Source: VAZQ01 sp963763365
Lineage (GTDB): Bacteria > Pseudomonadota > Alphaproteobacteria > Rhizobiales > Xanthobacteraceae
Length of the DNA: 64,000 nt
Assembly: GCA_963763365.1 (NCBI GenBank)
Contig: CAVXOE010000009.1
Span: forward strand, 620,001-684,000
Direction of reading: 5' to 3'
Both the position numbers and the translations under genes were made by a program. Shown here piece by piece: positions 43,222-53,368 of the stretch (the stretch's first letter is position 1; every line of letters starts with the position of its first letter). The notes under the pieces were generated by a model, which had not been told where the DNA came from, did no database searches, and saw nothing but the letters and a program-made list of their open reading frames with translations.

Positions 43222-46200
43222 ATGTCGTCGTCCCTGCTCATGACACGGCGCTTCGCGCCGCTGTTCTGGTGCCAGTTCTTCTCGGCATTCAGCGACAATT
43301 TCCTCAAGAACGCGCTGGTCTTCCTGATCCTGTTCCACCCGGACATCGGCGGCTCGCATGCCGGCGCCCTGGTCACGCTCGCGGCGCGCGGTGTTCATCG
43401 CGCCCTTCTTCTTCCTGTCGGCGCTCGGCGGCGAGACTCGCCGACCGCTACGACAAGGCCTTGGTGGCGCAGCGGCTCAAGCTGGCCGAGATCGGCGTCG
43501 CGCTGATCGCGGTGCTCGGCTTCTGCCTCCATTCGCATCCCGATCCTGTTCTTCGCGCTGTTCCTGTTCGGCGTCATCGCCTCGCTGTTCGGGCCGATCA
43601 AATACGGCATCCTGCCCGACCACCTGCAGCGCTCGGAACTGCCCGCCGGCAACGCGCTGGTCGAAGGCGCGACCTTCATCGCCATCCTGCTCGGCACCAT
43701 CGTCGGCGGCATCGCGGCCAAGGACGGCGGCGACCCCGCTCGGTTCGCGCTGCTGATGATCGTGTTCTCGCTCATGTGCTGGGGCGCGAGCCTGCTGATC
43801 CCGCGCACCGGCGAAGCCGCGCCCGGCCTGACGATCCAGCAGAACATGCTCGCCTCGACCGGCGGCCTGCTGCGCTTCCTGCGCGAGGACCCCCGCCTGT
43901 GGTGGGGCGCCATCGTCACGAGCTGGTTCTGGCTGGTCGGCGCGGTCGCGCTGTCGCTGATGCCGACCCTGGTGAAGGACGTGCTCGGCGGCAACGAGGA
44001 GGTGGTCACCGCCTGCCTCGCCATCTTCTCGATCTCGATCGCGATCGGCTCGGGGCTCGCGGCCTGGCTCGCGGCCGGCCGCATCATCCTGCTGCCGACG
44101 CTGCTCGGCGCCGTCCTGCTCGGCCTTTTCGCGCTCGATCTCGGCTGGTCGACCTACGACGCGACGGCCGATCCCGCGGCCTCGAAGGCTATCTGGCGAT
44201 CTTCCGCTCCGGCCGCGGCATCCGCTTCGCCATCGACCTCGCCGGCCTCGCGATCGCCGGCGGCCTGTTCATCGTGCCGGTGTTCGCGGCCGTGCAGGCC
44301 TGGGCCGGCGCCGACCGCCGCGCGCGCGTGGTCGCGGGCGTCAACGTGCTCAACGCCGCCTTCATGGCGGCGGCGCCGTCCTCGTCGCGCTGCTGCAGAT
44401 GGCGGGCCTGACCACGCCGAGCCTGTTCATGCTGCTCGGCGTCGCGCAGCCTCGCTGGTCGCGGTCGCGATCGGCCGCACCATGCCGACGAGCGCGCTGC
44501 AGCGACGCCCTCTCGATCATCTATCGCGCGCTGTTCCGCATCGAGGTGAAGGGCCTCGAGAATCTCAACAAGGCCGGGCCCAACGTCATCATCGCGCTCA
44601 ACCACGTGAGCTTCCTCGACGCCGGGCTCGCGCTGTCGCTGCGCAACCGCAAGCCGGTCTTCGCCATCGACATCGGCATCGCCAAGCGCTGGTGGGTGAA
44701 GCCGTTCCTGAAGCTCACCCGCGCGCTGCCGCTCGATCCGATGAAGCCGATGGCGACGCGCACGCTGATCAACGCGGTCAAGGCCGGCGACGCGCTGATC
44801 ATCTTCCCGGAAGGCCGCATCACCGTCACCGGCAGCCTGATGAAGGTCTATGACGGCGCCGCCTGATCGCCGACAAGTCGGATGCCGAGGTCGTGCCGGT
44901 GCGCATCGAGGGCCTGGAGCAGACGCCGTTCAGCCGGCTGTCGAAGGAGCAGGTGCGCCGCAGCTGGTTCCCGAAGGTCAAGGTGACGATGCTCGAACCG
45001 GTCAAGCTCGCGGTCGATCCGGCGCTCAAGGGCCGCAAGCGCCGGCAGGCCGCCGGCGCCGCGCTCTACGGCATCATGTCGGACCTCGTGTTCCGCACCA
45101 CCTCGACCGACCGCACCGTGTTCGAGGCCGTGGTCGAGGCCGCGCGACCAGCACGGCCTGCAGCCGCGTCGCGGTCGAGGACCCGCTGACCGGCGCGCTC
45201 ACCTACAAGCGGCTGCTGATCGGCGCCGCCGTCCTCGGCCGCAAGCTGATGCCGCTCGCGCCGCGAAGGCCGCGCCATCGGCGTCATGCTGCCGAACGCC
45301 AACGGCGCGGTCGTGACGATTCTCGGCCTGATGTCGGCCGGGCGCGTGCCGGCGATGATCAACTTCACCGCCGGCGCGACCAACATCCTCGCCGCCTGCA
45401 AGGCGGCGCAAGCTCGACACCATCGTCACGTCGCGCGCCTTCGTCGAGAAGGGCAGGCTCGACAACCTGGTCGGCGACGCTCGGCCAGAGCGTCGCGCAT
45501 CGTCTATCTCGAGGACGTCCGCGCGACCGTCACGCTTCGCCGACAAGCTCCGCGGCCTGCTGCACGCCGAGAAGCCGCTGGTGCACGCGCAAGCCCGACG
45601 ACCCGGCCGCGATCCTGTTCACCTCCGGCTCGGAGGGCACGCCGAAGGGCGTCGTGCTCTCCCACCGCAACATGCTGGCGAACGCCGCGCAGGCCGCCGC
45701 GCGCATCGACTTCGGCCGCAGCGACAAGGTGTTCAACGTGCTGCCGGTGTTCCACTCGTTCGGGCTGACGGTCGGCCTGATGCTGCCGCTGGTCTCCGGC
45801 GTGCGCGATCTATCTCTATCCCTCGCCGCTGCACTACCGCACCGTGCCGGAGCTGATCTACGGCGCGAACGCCACCATCATGTTCGGCACCGACACGTTC
45901 CTCGCCGGCTATGCGCGCGTCGCGCATCCTTACGACTTCCGCTCGCTGCGCTACATCCTCGCCGGCGCCGAGCCGGTGAAGGAGACGACGCGCCGGACCT
46001 ACATGGAGAAGTTCGGGCTGCGCATTCTCGAAGGCTACGGCGTCACCGAGACCGCGCCGGCGCTCGCGCTCAACACGCCGATGTTCAACAAGTTCGGCAC
46101 CGTCGGGCGCATGCTGCCCGGCATGGAGGCGCGGCTCGAAAAGGTCGAGGGCGTCGACGAAGGCGGCCGGCTGTTCGTGCGCGGGCCGAACGTGATGCTC

Positions 46201-46619
46201 GGCTATCTCAAGGTCGAGAATCCCGGCGTGCTCGAGCCGCCGCCGGAAGGCTGGCACGACACCGGCGACATCGTCACCATCGACGCGCAGGGCTTCATCA
46301 CCATCAAGGGGCGCGCCAAGCGCTTCGCCAAGATCGGCGGCGAGATGATCTCGCTCGCCGCGGTCGAGACGCTCGCCGCCGAGCTGTGGCCGAACGCGCC
46401 GTCGGCGGTCGTCGCGGTGCCCGACGCGCGCAAGGGCGAGCGGCTGATCCTGGTGACGCAGCAGAAGGACGCGACGCCGCGCGGAATTCCAGGCCTTCGC
46501 GCAAAGCGAAGGACGCGTCCGATCTGATGATCCCGGCCGAGGTCTGGATCGTCGACAAGCTGCCGATGCTCGGCTCCGGCAAGGTCGACAACATCAGTCT
46601 CGCCGAGATCGTGCCGTGA
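43222..46619 (+). CDS. aas: Trifunctional Aas-type protein: MFS lysophospholipid transporter + 1-acyl-glycerophosphate acyltransferase + acyl-ACP/CoA synthetase (many frameshifts)
   Basis: About 1,120 residues after bridging roughly 18 single-base breaks. Start MSSSLLMTRRFAPLFWCQFFSAFSDNFLKNALV behind CCGGAGAGGCA is LplT-like (12-helix MFS, to about 44,480). A PlsC domain follows with NHVSFLDAG (HX4D) and FPEGRITVTG, then an AMP-binding domain with LFTSGSEGTPKGVVLSHRN, GYGVTETAPAL, HDTGDIV and the C-terminal catalytic Lys in LGSGKVDN. Together these take up lysophospholipid and reacylate it using a fatty acid and ATP. Clear breaks are near 43390, 43433, 43536, 44180, 44372, 44445, 44500, 44862, 45150, 45161, 45265, 45409, 45480, 45495, 45535, 45590, 45808, 46470 and 46502. 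No premature in-frame stop is seen in the repaired reading, so sequence error is more likely than decay. Confidence 0.82.
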
Positions 46620-46667
46620 GCGCCTCGCCGCCGCCCCGCCGAAGCCTGCCGTGCTGGTGTGAGGCGG

Positions 46668-47697
46668 ATGGCGCGCAAGACCTTTGCCTGGGCCGACCTG
46701 CCCGACGAGCAACTGCTCCAACTGCGTTTGCGCGATCTCAAGGTCAAGGTCGAAGGGACGTGGCTCGAGCAATGCCTCGCGAATCTCCACGAGGAGCTTG
46801 CGCAGCACGACATCCGCGTCCGGCCGTATGGCTGGATTTCGAGCGAGTGGTTCAGTCCGGACAAGACGTCCGGCATCGCGTTCCCGTTCTATCTTGCGCA
46901 CCCCCGCTTGATACAGCTCGAGAAGAAGAAAATCTTCGACGTCGAGGGCGGCACCTGGTGGGAGTGCATGCGAATTCTCCGCCATGAAGCCGGGCACGTC
47001 GTGCAGACCGCCTACCAGCTTCAGCGCCGCCGCCGCTGGCAGCAGTTGTTCGGCCCGTCGTCGAAACACTATCCGAGATATTACCGGCCGAATCCGGCGA
47101 GCCGGCATTTCGTCCAGCATCTGCGGCTCTGGTACGCGCAAAGCCATCCGGACGAGGATTTCGCCGAAACGTTCGCGGTCTGGCTGCGGTCCGCGCTCGA
47201 ACTGGCGCACGCGCTACGCCGGGTGGCCGGCGCTGGAGAAGCTGGAATACGTCGACGAATTGATGACCGAGATCGCCGGGCAGCGGCCGTTGCCCACGCG
47301 CCGGGAGCGCGTCGAGCCGCTGAGCCAGCTCACGATGACGCTTGAAGAGCATTACCGGAAAAAGCAGGCGCTCTATACGTTCGCTACGCCGAAAACCTAC
47401 GACCGCGATCTGCAACGGCTGTTCTCCGCCGATCCGCGGCATCGCCGCTCGCAAGCTGCGTCGCTCTTCATCAGGCGAAACCGCGCGCGAATCAGAGAGC
47501 TGGTTTCGAACTGGACGGGCGAATATCAGCTTACGGTGGACGCAATTCTCGATGATATGATAGTCCGTTGCCGCGAACTCGACCTGCGCGCGGTCGGTTC
47601 CGAGCGTAAGCTGATGATGGAATTTACCGTGCTGCTGACCGCCAAGACCGTGCACGCGCTGTTTGGTCCGTTGCGACGAAAACGGATCGCGCTGTGA
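46668..47697 (+). CDS. Putative zinc-binding metallopeptidase (one frameshift)
   Basis: About 342 residues. MARKTFAWADLPDEQLLQLRLRDLKVKVEGTWLEQCLANLHEEL leads to the zinc motif RHEAGHVVQ (His106, Glu107, His110) and the downstream acidic ligand region PDEDFAETFAVWLR, as in the putative zinc-binding metallopeptidase family. The N-terminal zinc ribbon of some members is absent. One break near 47195 (apparent extra T; repaired reading VWLRPRSNWRTRYAGWPALEKLEYVDELM). The ATG at 46668 follows GAGGCGG. The stop overlaps the GTG start of the ATP-grasp gene by 4 bp, so the pair is coupled. Confidence 0.78.
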
Positions 47698-48722
47698 AAC
47701 GCCTGCGCGTCCTGGTGCTCGTACACCCGGACCTGATACCCCCGGATTCAAGCAAGGGGTACAGCGAGCAGGAGATCAATGTCTGGAAGACCGAGTACGA
47801 CGTCGTCAGCACGCTGCGGGCTTCCGGGCATGACGTTCGTCCGCTCGGCGTGCACGACGAGCTCAAGCCGATCCGCGAGCAGATCGATAGCTGGAAGCCC
47901 GATGTGGTGTTCAGCCTGCTCGAGCAGTTTCAGGGCGAGGTGATCTACGACCAGAACGTCGTCAGCTATCTCGAGCTGATGCGGGTTCCCTATACCGGCT
48001 GCAATCCACGCGGCCTGATGCTCGCGCGCGGCAAGGACCTGTCGAAGACGCTGGTGCACTACCACCGGATTCCGATTCCGGCCTTTGCGGTGTTTCCCAA
48101 GTACCGCAAGGTCAAGCGCCCGACGCGCCTCGCGTTGCCGCTGATCGTCAAGAGCCTGAGCGAGGATGCGTCCTGGGGCATCTCGCAGGCCTCGGTGGTC
48201 GACACCGACGAGAAGCTCGTCGAACGCGTCAACTTCATCCACGAGAAGATCGGCACCGCCGCCATCGCCGAGCAATACATCGAGGGGCGCGAGCTTTATG
48301 TCGGCGTCATCGGCAACGACCGGCTACGCGTGCTGCCGATCTGGGAACTGGAATTCCGCAACCTGGCGCAGGGCGCCTGGCCCATTGCGACCGAGAAGGT
48401 CAAGCACGATCCCGACTATCAGGAGCGGCGCGGCATCCTGCACGGCCCGGCGAAAGACCTTGCGCCTGAAATTCGCGCCCGGATCGAACGCTCGGCGAAG
48501 CGGATTTTCCGCACGCTGGAGCTCGACGGCTATGCGCGCATCGATTTTCGTCTGTCCGCCGACGGCGTTCCTTATTTCCTCGAAGCCAATCCCAATCCCG
48601 AGATCGCCGAGAGCCAGGAATTCGCCGCAGCCGCGAAGCACGTCGGCATCGCATATCCCGACCTTCTGCAAAGCATCGTGGGATTGGGCATGCGAAGGGC
48701 GCTGACAGGGCCTACGGTTTGA
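47694..48722 (+). CDS. ATP-grasp ligase, D-alanine-D-alanine ligase-like
   Basis: 342 residues from a GTG start (MKRLRVLVLVHPDLIPPDSSKGYSEQEINVWKTEYDVVSTLRASGHDV). The ATP-grasp core is visible: LALPLIVKSLSEDASWGISQASVV (ATP-binding Lys), EQYIEGRELYVGVIGN, and the metal-binding end YARIDFRLSADGVPYFLEANPNPEI. It resembles D-Ala-D-Ala ligase but lacks a close match to the Ddl N-terminus and follows a coupled metallopeptidase rather than mur genes. A peptide or amino-acid ligase of unknown substrate is the better call. The reading frame is intact, unlike most neighbours. Confidence 0.82.
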   Translation: MKRLRVLVLVHPDLIPPDSSKGYSEQEINVWKTEYDVVSTLRASGHDVRPLGVHDELKPIREQIDSWKPDVVFSLLEQFQGEVIYDQNVVSYLELMRVPYTGCNPRGLMLARGKDLSKTLVHYHRIPIPAFAVFPKYRKVKRPTRLALPLIVKSLSEDASWGISQASVVDTDEKLVERVNFIHEKIGTAAIAEQYIEGRELYVGVIGNDRLRVLPIWELEFRNLAQGAWPIATEKVKHDPDYQERRGILHGPAKDLAPEIRARIERSAKRIFRTLELDGYARIDFRLSADGVPYFLEANPNPEIAESQEFAAAAKHVGIAYPDLLQSIVGLGMRRALTGPTV

Positions 48723-48758
48723 CGCGCGCGCGTCGGCTGAGGGCAGACACGTCAATGC

Positions 48759-49244
48759 CTATCCTGGATAGAAGCCTGAGGCGACCAAGCCTGGGACACC
48801 GTCGATTGTTACCTTCTTCACGAAGGTCCATTTCTGCGAAGGCTCAGTTTGTCCAGGCTTCGGAAACATGTAGTCGACCCATCCCGACCCTTTGGTTTCG
48901 GCTGTCTTTATAATTTCATTGTGAAACAGCTTTCCCTTGGCATCCTTTTGGCCGCTGACGTTCGTTCCTTCACGCTTGGGAAAAGCGGGATTGAGCAGCA
49001 CATTCGCATTGGTGTCGTAGACAAACAGATACGCGTCACCATGGAACCACTCGCTGTCTTTCTTTCTGAAATCTGCGAAAGCTGCCTTTCCTTTGCTATC
49101 GATGAGTGCAGCAGCTTTCGTGACCAGAGCTTCGACCTGGTTTGCTCTTTCTGACGGCGGGGGACTTTGCTGGGAAAATACCGGCGAAGTCGTCGCGATA
49201 ACTGTCGTAAGCGCAAGTCCCACAAGCAAAGCACTGGCGTTCAT
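48759..49244 (-). CDS. Secreted single-Cache-domain protein
   Basis: 161 residues: signal peptide MNASALLVGLALTTVIATTSPVFSQQ, then ALVTKAAALIDSKGKAAFADFRKKDSEWFHGDAYLFVYDTNANVLLNPAFPKREGTNVSGQKDAKGKLF, the sCache/Cache_2 pattern, ending with WTFVKKVTIDGVPGLVASGFYPG. There is no transmembrane or signalling domain, so it is a free periplasmic sensor-like ligand binder. Start ATG 49244 after AGAGAGGTCACCA. Its base composition is slightly lower in GC than its neighbours. Confidence 0.82.
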   Translation of the reverse strand: MNASALLVGLALTTVIATTSPVFSQQSPPPSERANQVEALVTKAAALIDSKGKAAFADFRKKDSEWFHGDAYLFVYDTNANVLLNPAFPKREGTNVSGQKDAKGKLFHNEIIKTAETKGSGWVDYMFPKPGQTEPSQKWTFVKKVTIDGVPGLVASGFYPG

Positions 49245-49684
49245 TGGTGACCTCTCTATGATTTTGCCGGTGTGTCGCCCCCTTCCAGTGACGTGACATC
49301 CGCTTTGACCCGGAGCAGGCCTCAATCTCCCTCCGATGTTTTCGCGCGATCGCGTAACGCACGACCACGTCTCAAGTTCGATCGTCTGTGACTACGGGTC
49401 GCATTAAATTTTTGTAACTCTGCCCCGCGGGAAAACGACACTAGGCTGGCCCGCATTCATGCTTCGCGGCGCACGCCAATACCACCGCGGCGAATGGGAA
49501 CCCTTGGAACCGGTTAGCCGCGTCACCGCCGGGATGCTGGACTTCGGGTGCGGGACGGCAACTGCGACGCCGTTAACCCCGGGCGGGCACTCCTTGCATT
49601 CAAAGGGCTGCGGCGCAAAATTCAACCTGCACCCTATTACACTGCGGTCAAAGTCTTGATTTGATCGATTGAGCGCAAATCGAC
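49245..49684. other. Intergenic stretch without a recognised gene
   Basis: 440 bp between the divergent Cache-protein and mepA genes. Short open frames (for example 49459-49659) have no ribosome-binding site, family or codon pattern to support them. No repeat or terminator was recognised. The stretch should contain the promoters of both genes. Confidence 0.5.
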
Positions 49685-50606
49685 ATGAACGGCAGCACGA
49701 TGTCGACATCTCACAAGACTGCCAGCCTTGCGTGGCGCGTCACTTTTCTGCTTGCGCTCTCGCTGCTCGCGGCAAATTTGGCGTTGGCGCAGGACAAGGG
49801 CAGCGTAGCCCCCGAGCCGCTGCCCCCGCTGACAAATCCGGACGATCCACGCGACGCCGGCCAAGGAATTGTTTGGCCGCAAAACGACACCGTCATCGCT
49901 TCCGGCGCGTACCATCGGGTTTTATTCCAAGGGTTGCCTTGCCGGCGCGCAGGCGTTGCCTATCGATGGCGAGACCTGGCAGGTGATGCGCCAGTCGCGC
50001 AACCGCAATTGGGGGCACCCCAACTTGGTGCAGTTCCTCGAGCGTCTCGCCAATCAGGCGCCCAACATCGGCTGGCGCGGGCTCCTGGTCGGCGACATGG
50101 CGCAGCCGCGCGGCGGACCTATGCGCGCCGGACATTTCAGCCACCAGGTGGGCCTCGACGCGGATATCTGGCTCACGCCCATGCCGGACCGAAGATTGAG
50201 CCGCGAAGAGCGCGAAGAGATGATGTCGACCGTGGTGGTCGCGCAAGATGGCAAGGACATCGACCCCAAGGTGTGGACGCCGGCGCACGCGGCAATCATC
50301 AAAGCGGCGGCGAAAGACCCGCAGGTCTCGCGCATCTTCGCCAATGCCGCAATCAAGAAGGCGCTATGCCGAGGCGCCGGCCGCGATCGCGCGTGGTTGC
50401 GAAAAGTGCGGGTGTGGTACGGGCACGATTATCACTTCCATGTGCGGATTTTCTGCCCGGCGGATAGTCCAGGCTGCACGCCGGACCAGCCGCTTGCGGG
50501 GGACGACGGCTGCAGCGGCAGGGACCTCGATCACTGGTTCAGCGATGCGGTCCTGCATCCGAAGCCGTCGTCCGTCAGCCCAAGGAGAAGCCTCCACTGC
50601 GAATGA
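49685..50606 (+). CDS. mepA: Penicillin-insensitive murein endopeptidase MepA (one frameshift)
   Basis: About 307 residues: signal peptide in TASLAWRVTFLLALSLLAANLALAQ, then the M74 LAS metallopeptidase fold. Zinc-binding and catalytic motifs are GHFSHQVGLDADIWL and WYGHDYHFHVRIFCP, with SKGCLAGAQALPIDGETWQVMRQSRNRNWGHP at the start of the domain as in MepA. It cuts D-Ala-mesoDAP cross-links in the periplasm. One break near 49858 (apparent extra G; repaired reading DAAKELFGRKT). Two close ATGs exist (49685 and 49700); both keep the signal peptide. Confidence 0.85.
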
Positions 50607-50688
50607 CCGATCTCCCCGCTGCCTGCCGCCAGGTGCTGTCGGCGCCTTAGATGGCGCGTGTCCAATTCGCGGACCCGCCGCAAGGCTC

Positions 50689-51057
50689 TCAGGGCGGCTT
50701 GCGCAAACTCAACAAGTAGGCCGTCACCTGCTTCACGTAAGTGTCGGTCAGTTGAGGGTTGGGCATCGCCCTGGCATTGCCGACGCTGCTATGCGTCGTG
50801 GTCAGAAACGTTCGCAGATAATCTGCATCGATGTTGCTGCGCTGGGCGATCGCCTGGAACGATGTTGCGGGCGGCTCCAAGGCGGGGCCGAACGGTTGAC
50901 CGCGTTCGACGACATGACACGTCGAGCAGACCAGCAGAGCCACGCGGCGGCCCTCTCGCACATCGTCACGCGGCCGGATCGACGGCCTCCTCGGCCCAGC
51001 CGCGCCTGAGAGCAGGCTTAGGCCGACACGCCAAAGCGATATCGGCAGCTTCGACAA
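50689..51057 (-). CDS. Small c-type cytochrome
   Basis: About 122 residues with one haem site, VCSTCHVVERGQPFGPALEPPA, and the C-terminal Met region NARAMPNPQLTDTYVKQVTAYLLSLRKPP typical of class I cytochromes. No ATG fits; a TTG at 51057 gives LSKLPISLWRVGLSLLSGAAG, a plausible signal peptide. The segment between it and the haem motif (GPRRPSIRPRDD) may hide a frame error. It directly follows the CMD-family gene on this strand. Confidence 0.65.
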   Translation of the reverse strand: MSKLPISLWRVGLSLLSGAAGPRRPSIRPRDDVREGRRVALLVCSTCHVVERGQPFGPALEPPATSFQAIAQRSNIDADYLRTFLTTTHSSVGNARAMPNPQLTDTYVKQVTAYLLSLRKPP

Positions 51058-51064
51058 GAGCCGC

Positions 51065-51718
51065 CTACTCCGCGGCTTGGGATTGCGGCTTGGCGGAGGA
51101 CTTCGTCCAATAGTCGGCCGCGGCCTTCGAGCGCTTGAGCGCCTCCTCGGTCTCGAAGCCCGGCGCCATCGAGGCATCGGTGCCGGCGAGAATCTGGTGG
51201 TGCTCGATGTTGAGCGTCCGCAGCCAGCGCTGCTGGCCCATGGTCAACGCCACGAAATAGCCGATCTCGACCAGCTCGGGCTCGCTGAAATGCTTGTGCA
51301 GGCGCGCCCAGAAGGCGTCGTCGACGGAGGTCCCAGGTGATCGCCTCGGCGTAGGCGAGGGCGGCCTTCTGGCGGTCGTCGTAACGGGTCGAGCTCTCGA
51401 AATTGATCAGGTCGTTGTAGTCCTCCTCGACGATCCCCTGCTGGCCGCCTTCATCGAGCGCTGGTTGCCGCAGAACTCGCACATCACCGAGCGCGAGACG
51501 TAGATGCGGCAAAGCTCCTTGATGTCGTGGTCGGCGACGCCATGCTTGAACACGTCGCGCCAGGAATTCGCGAACGACCAGAACACCGCCGGCACGTGCG
51601 CGCGGACGGCCTGGCTTTCCGGGCGCGGCGTGCCTTCTTGGCGCAGCGATCGAACTCGGCGAGCATGGCCTGATCCTTGACGGTCGGGGTCGACGTAGCT
51701 GATCCGTGGCTTCGACAT
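51065..51718 (-). CDS. Carboxymuconolactone decarboxylase (AhpD-like) family protein (several frameshifts)
   Basis: About 215 residues after bridging at least four breaks (near 51320, 51450, 51590 and 51690). MSKPRISYVDP begins the protein; HVPAVFWSFANSWRDVFKHGVADHDIKELCRIYVSRSVMCEFCGNQRS carries the CxxC redox pair (CEFC). The pieces INFESSTRYDDRQKAALAYAEAITWD and IGYFVALTMGQQRWLRTLNIEHH complete the AhpD fold. Family members are peroxidase reductants or decarboxylases; no AhpC partner is nearby. Confidence 0.72.
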
Positions 51719-51994
51719 CGGGTATCTCCTTGTGCATCCTCCGTCCGGCGCACCAAGCAGCGGACGCTTTTTGATTTGTGTTCGTTAATTGGTTCGTTCG
51801 CCTTACGGCGCGTCGTGGCCGGCATGTTGCCGCACGAACACGACGGGATCAACGCCGCTCGCGCATTGTTTATCTCAAGCCTACTGGTGGGCCAAACAGT
51901 GTTGGGCCGGGAAACGGCCTATTGTGCAGGGCGCTGGACTTCGCGCGACAGGCATGCGACGTGACGGGCTCGATCCGTTCACGCCGATGTCCCC

Positions 51995-52465
51995 ATGTTC
52001 GAAGCCTTCAAGAAGTTCCTGTCCGATGGCGTCGAGGGCGACAAGCATCCGAGCCGCTTCGAGGAGAACGACTACCGGCTGGCGGCGGCGGCGCTGCTGG
52101 TCCACGCCGCGACCATCGACGGCAACGTCTCGGACGTCGAGCGCGACAAGCTGCACGCGGTCATCAAGCGGCGCTTCGGTCTCGACGATGCGGCGACCGA
52201 CGAACTGGTCACCGAGGCGACGCAGGCCGAGCACGAGGCGGTCGATCTCTATCATTTCACCAGCCTGATCAACCGCTCGCTCGACGAGGACGGCCGCCAG
52301 CGCATCGTCGAGATGATGTGGGAGATCGTCTATGCCGACGGCCGCGTCACCGAATTCGAGGACAATCTGATCTGGCGCGCCGCCGACCTGCTCGGCGTGT
52401 CGTCGCGCGAGCGGATCGCGCTGCGCCAGCGCGTGGCGAACGGGCGCGGGACCGACGGACCGTGA
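51995..52465 (+). CDS. TerB-family tellurite-resistance/Co-chaperone-like protein
   Basis: 156 residues, all helical in pattern: MFEAFKKFLSDGVEGDKHPSRFEENDYRLAAAALLVHAATIDGNVSDVERDKLHAVIKRRFGLDD, then YADGRVTEFEDNLIWRAADLLGV. This is the acidic, metal-binding TerB fold with paired Asp/Glu residues. Many stand-alone TerB genes have no tellurite role. The 3' end overlaps a possible GTG start of the SDR gene. The frame is intact. Confidence 0.85.
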   Translation: MFEAFKKFLSDGVEGDKHPSRFEENDYRLAAAALLVHAATIDGNVSDVERDKLHAVIKRRFGLDDAATDELVTEATQAEHEAVDLYHFTSLINRSLDEDGRQRIVEMMWEIVYADGRVTEFEDNLIWRAADLLGVSSRERIALRQRVANGRGTDGP

Positions 52466-53306
52466 GCGAGGCGATGCGTCCCGTCACGCTGATCACCGGC
52501 GCATCGGCCGGCATCGGGGCGGCGCTCGCGCGCGTGTTCGCCGAGAATGGCCACGAGCTCGTGCTGGTCGCGCGCCGCGAGACCGGCTCGACGGCCTCGC
52601 CGACGAGATCGCCGGCCGCGGCCAGCCCCGGCCGCTCGTCGCCGGCGTCGATCTGCAGCGCGCGCGACGCGGTCGGCGCATCGACGAGGCGCTGCGCGGC
52701 GCGGCGTCGAGCCCGACATCGTCGTCAACAATGCGGGCTTCGGCCTGCTCGGGCCGGCGGCCGCGCTCGACCGCGCCGAGCAGCTCGCGATGATCGATCT
52801 CAACGTGCGCGCGCTCACCGATCTCTCGCTCGCCTGGATCGACGGCCTCAAGCGCCACAAGGGCGGCATTCTCAATGTCGCGTCGGTCGCGGGCTTCCTG
52901 CCCGGTCCCGGCATGGCGGTCTACTACGCCACCAAGGCCTACGTGCTCTCGTTCAGCGAGGCGCTGCATCAGCGAGCTCAAGCCGCGCGGCGTGCGCGTG
53001 ACCGCGCTCTGTCCCGGGCCCGGTGCCGACCGAATTCCAGGCGCGCGCCGGCGTCGAGCAGCACGACCTCTCCGCGCGCTGCTCGCGCGCACCGCCGAGC
53101 AGGTCGCCGACGACGGCTATCGCGGGCTCAAGACGGGCAAGCGCGTGGTCGTGCCGGGCTTGGCCCAACAAGGTCGTGACGGTGCTGCGCGCTTCGTGCC
53201 GCGCCGCCTCGTGCTGGCCGCGACCGCCCAGCAGCGAAGCTCCGCCAGCGTGAAGGCTGGCGCGAGCCGTGCACGGCTTCAGGCCGATGCCGCGGCGAAG
53301 CCTTGA
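52462..53306 (+). CDS. Short-chain dehydrogenase/reductase (SDR; several frameshifts)
   Basis: About 265-275 residues. The NAD(P) motif is TLITGASAGIGAALARVFAENGHELVLVARRE, then VVNNAGFGLLGPA, the Ser-containing NVASVAGFLPGPG and the catalytic YYATKAYVLSFSEAL (YxxxK). The C-terminal VRVTALCPGPVPTEF supports the DltE-like SDR group. Breaks lie near 52590, 52670, 52705, 52972, 53025, 53070 and 53162, so the end is uncertain. Start is GTG 52462 overlapping the TerB stop or ATG 52474 in the same frame. Substrate unknown. Confidence 0.72.
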
Positions 53307-53368
53307 AATCGGGCCTGTAATCGCGGCTAGCAGCTTGGTTACCGCCATTTTTCGGGCTGCGATTCGAC

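Noticed and set aside
43222..46619. A true pseudogene caused by decay of aas
   Set aside because: About 18 indels but no nonsense mutations, all catalytic motifs kept, and the same kind of indel in unrelated neighbouring genes, so sequence error is the simpler explanation.
49459..49659. 66-codon ORF between the Cache and mepA genes
   Set aside because: No ribosome-binding site or family and a composition like intergenic DNA.
50689..51177. Cytochrome c start at the upstream ATG (51177)
   Set aside because: It would overlap the CMD-family gene on the same strand by more than 100 bp and add an Arg/Pro-rich tail instead of a signal peptide.
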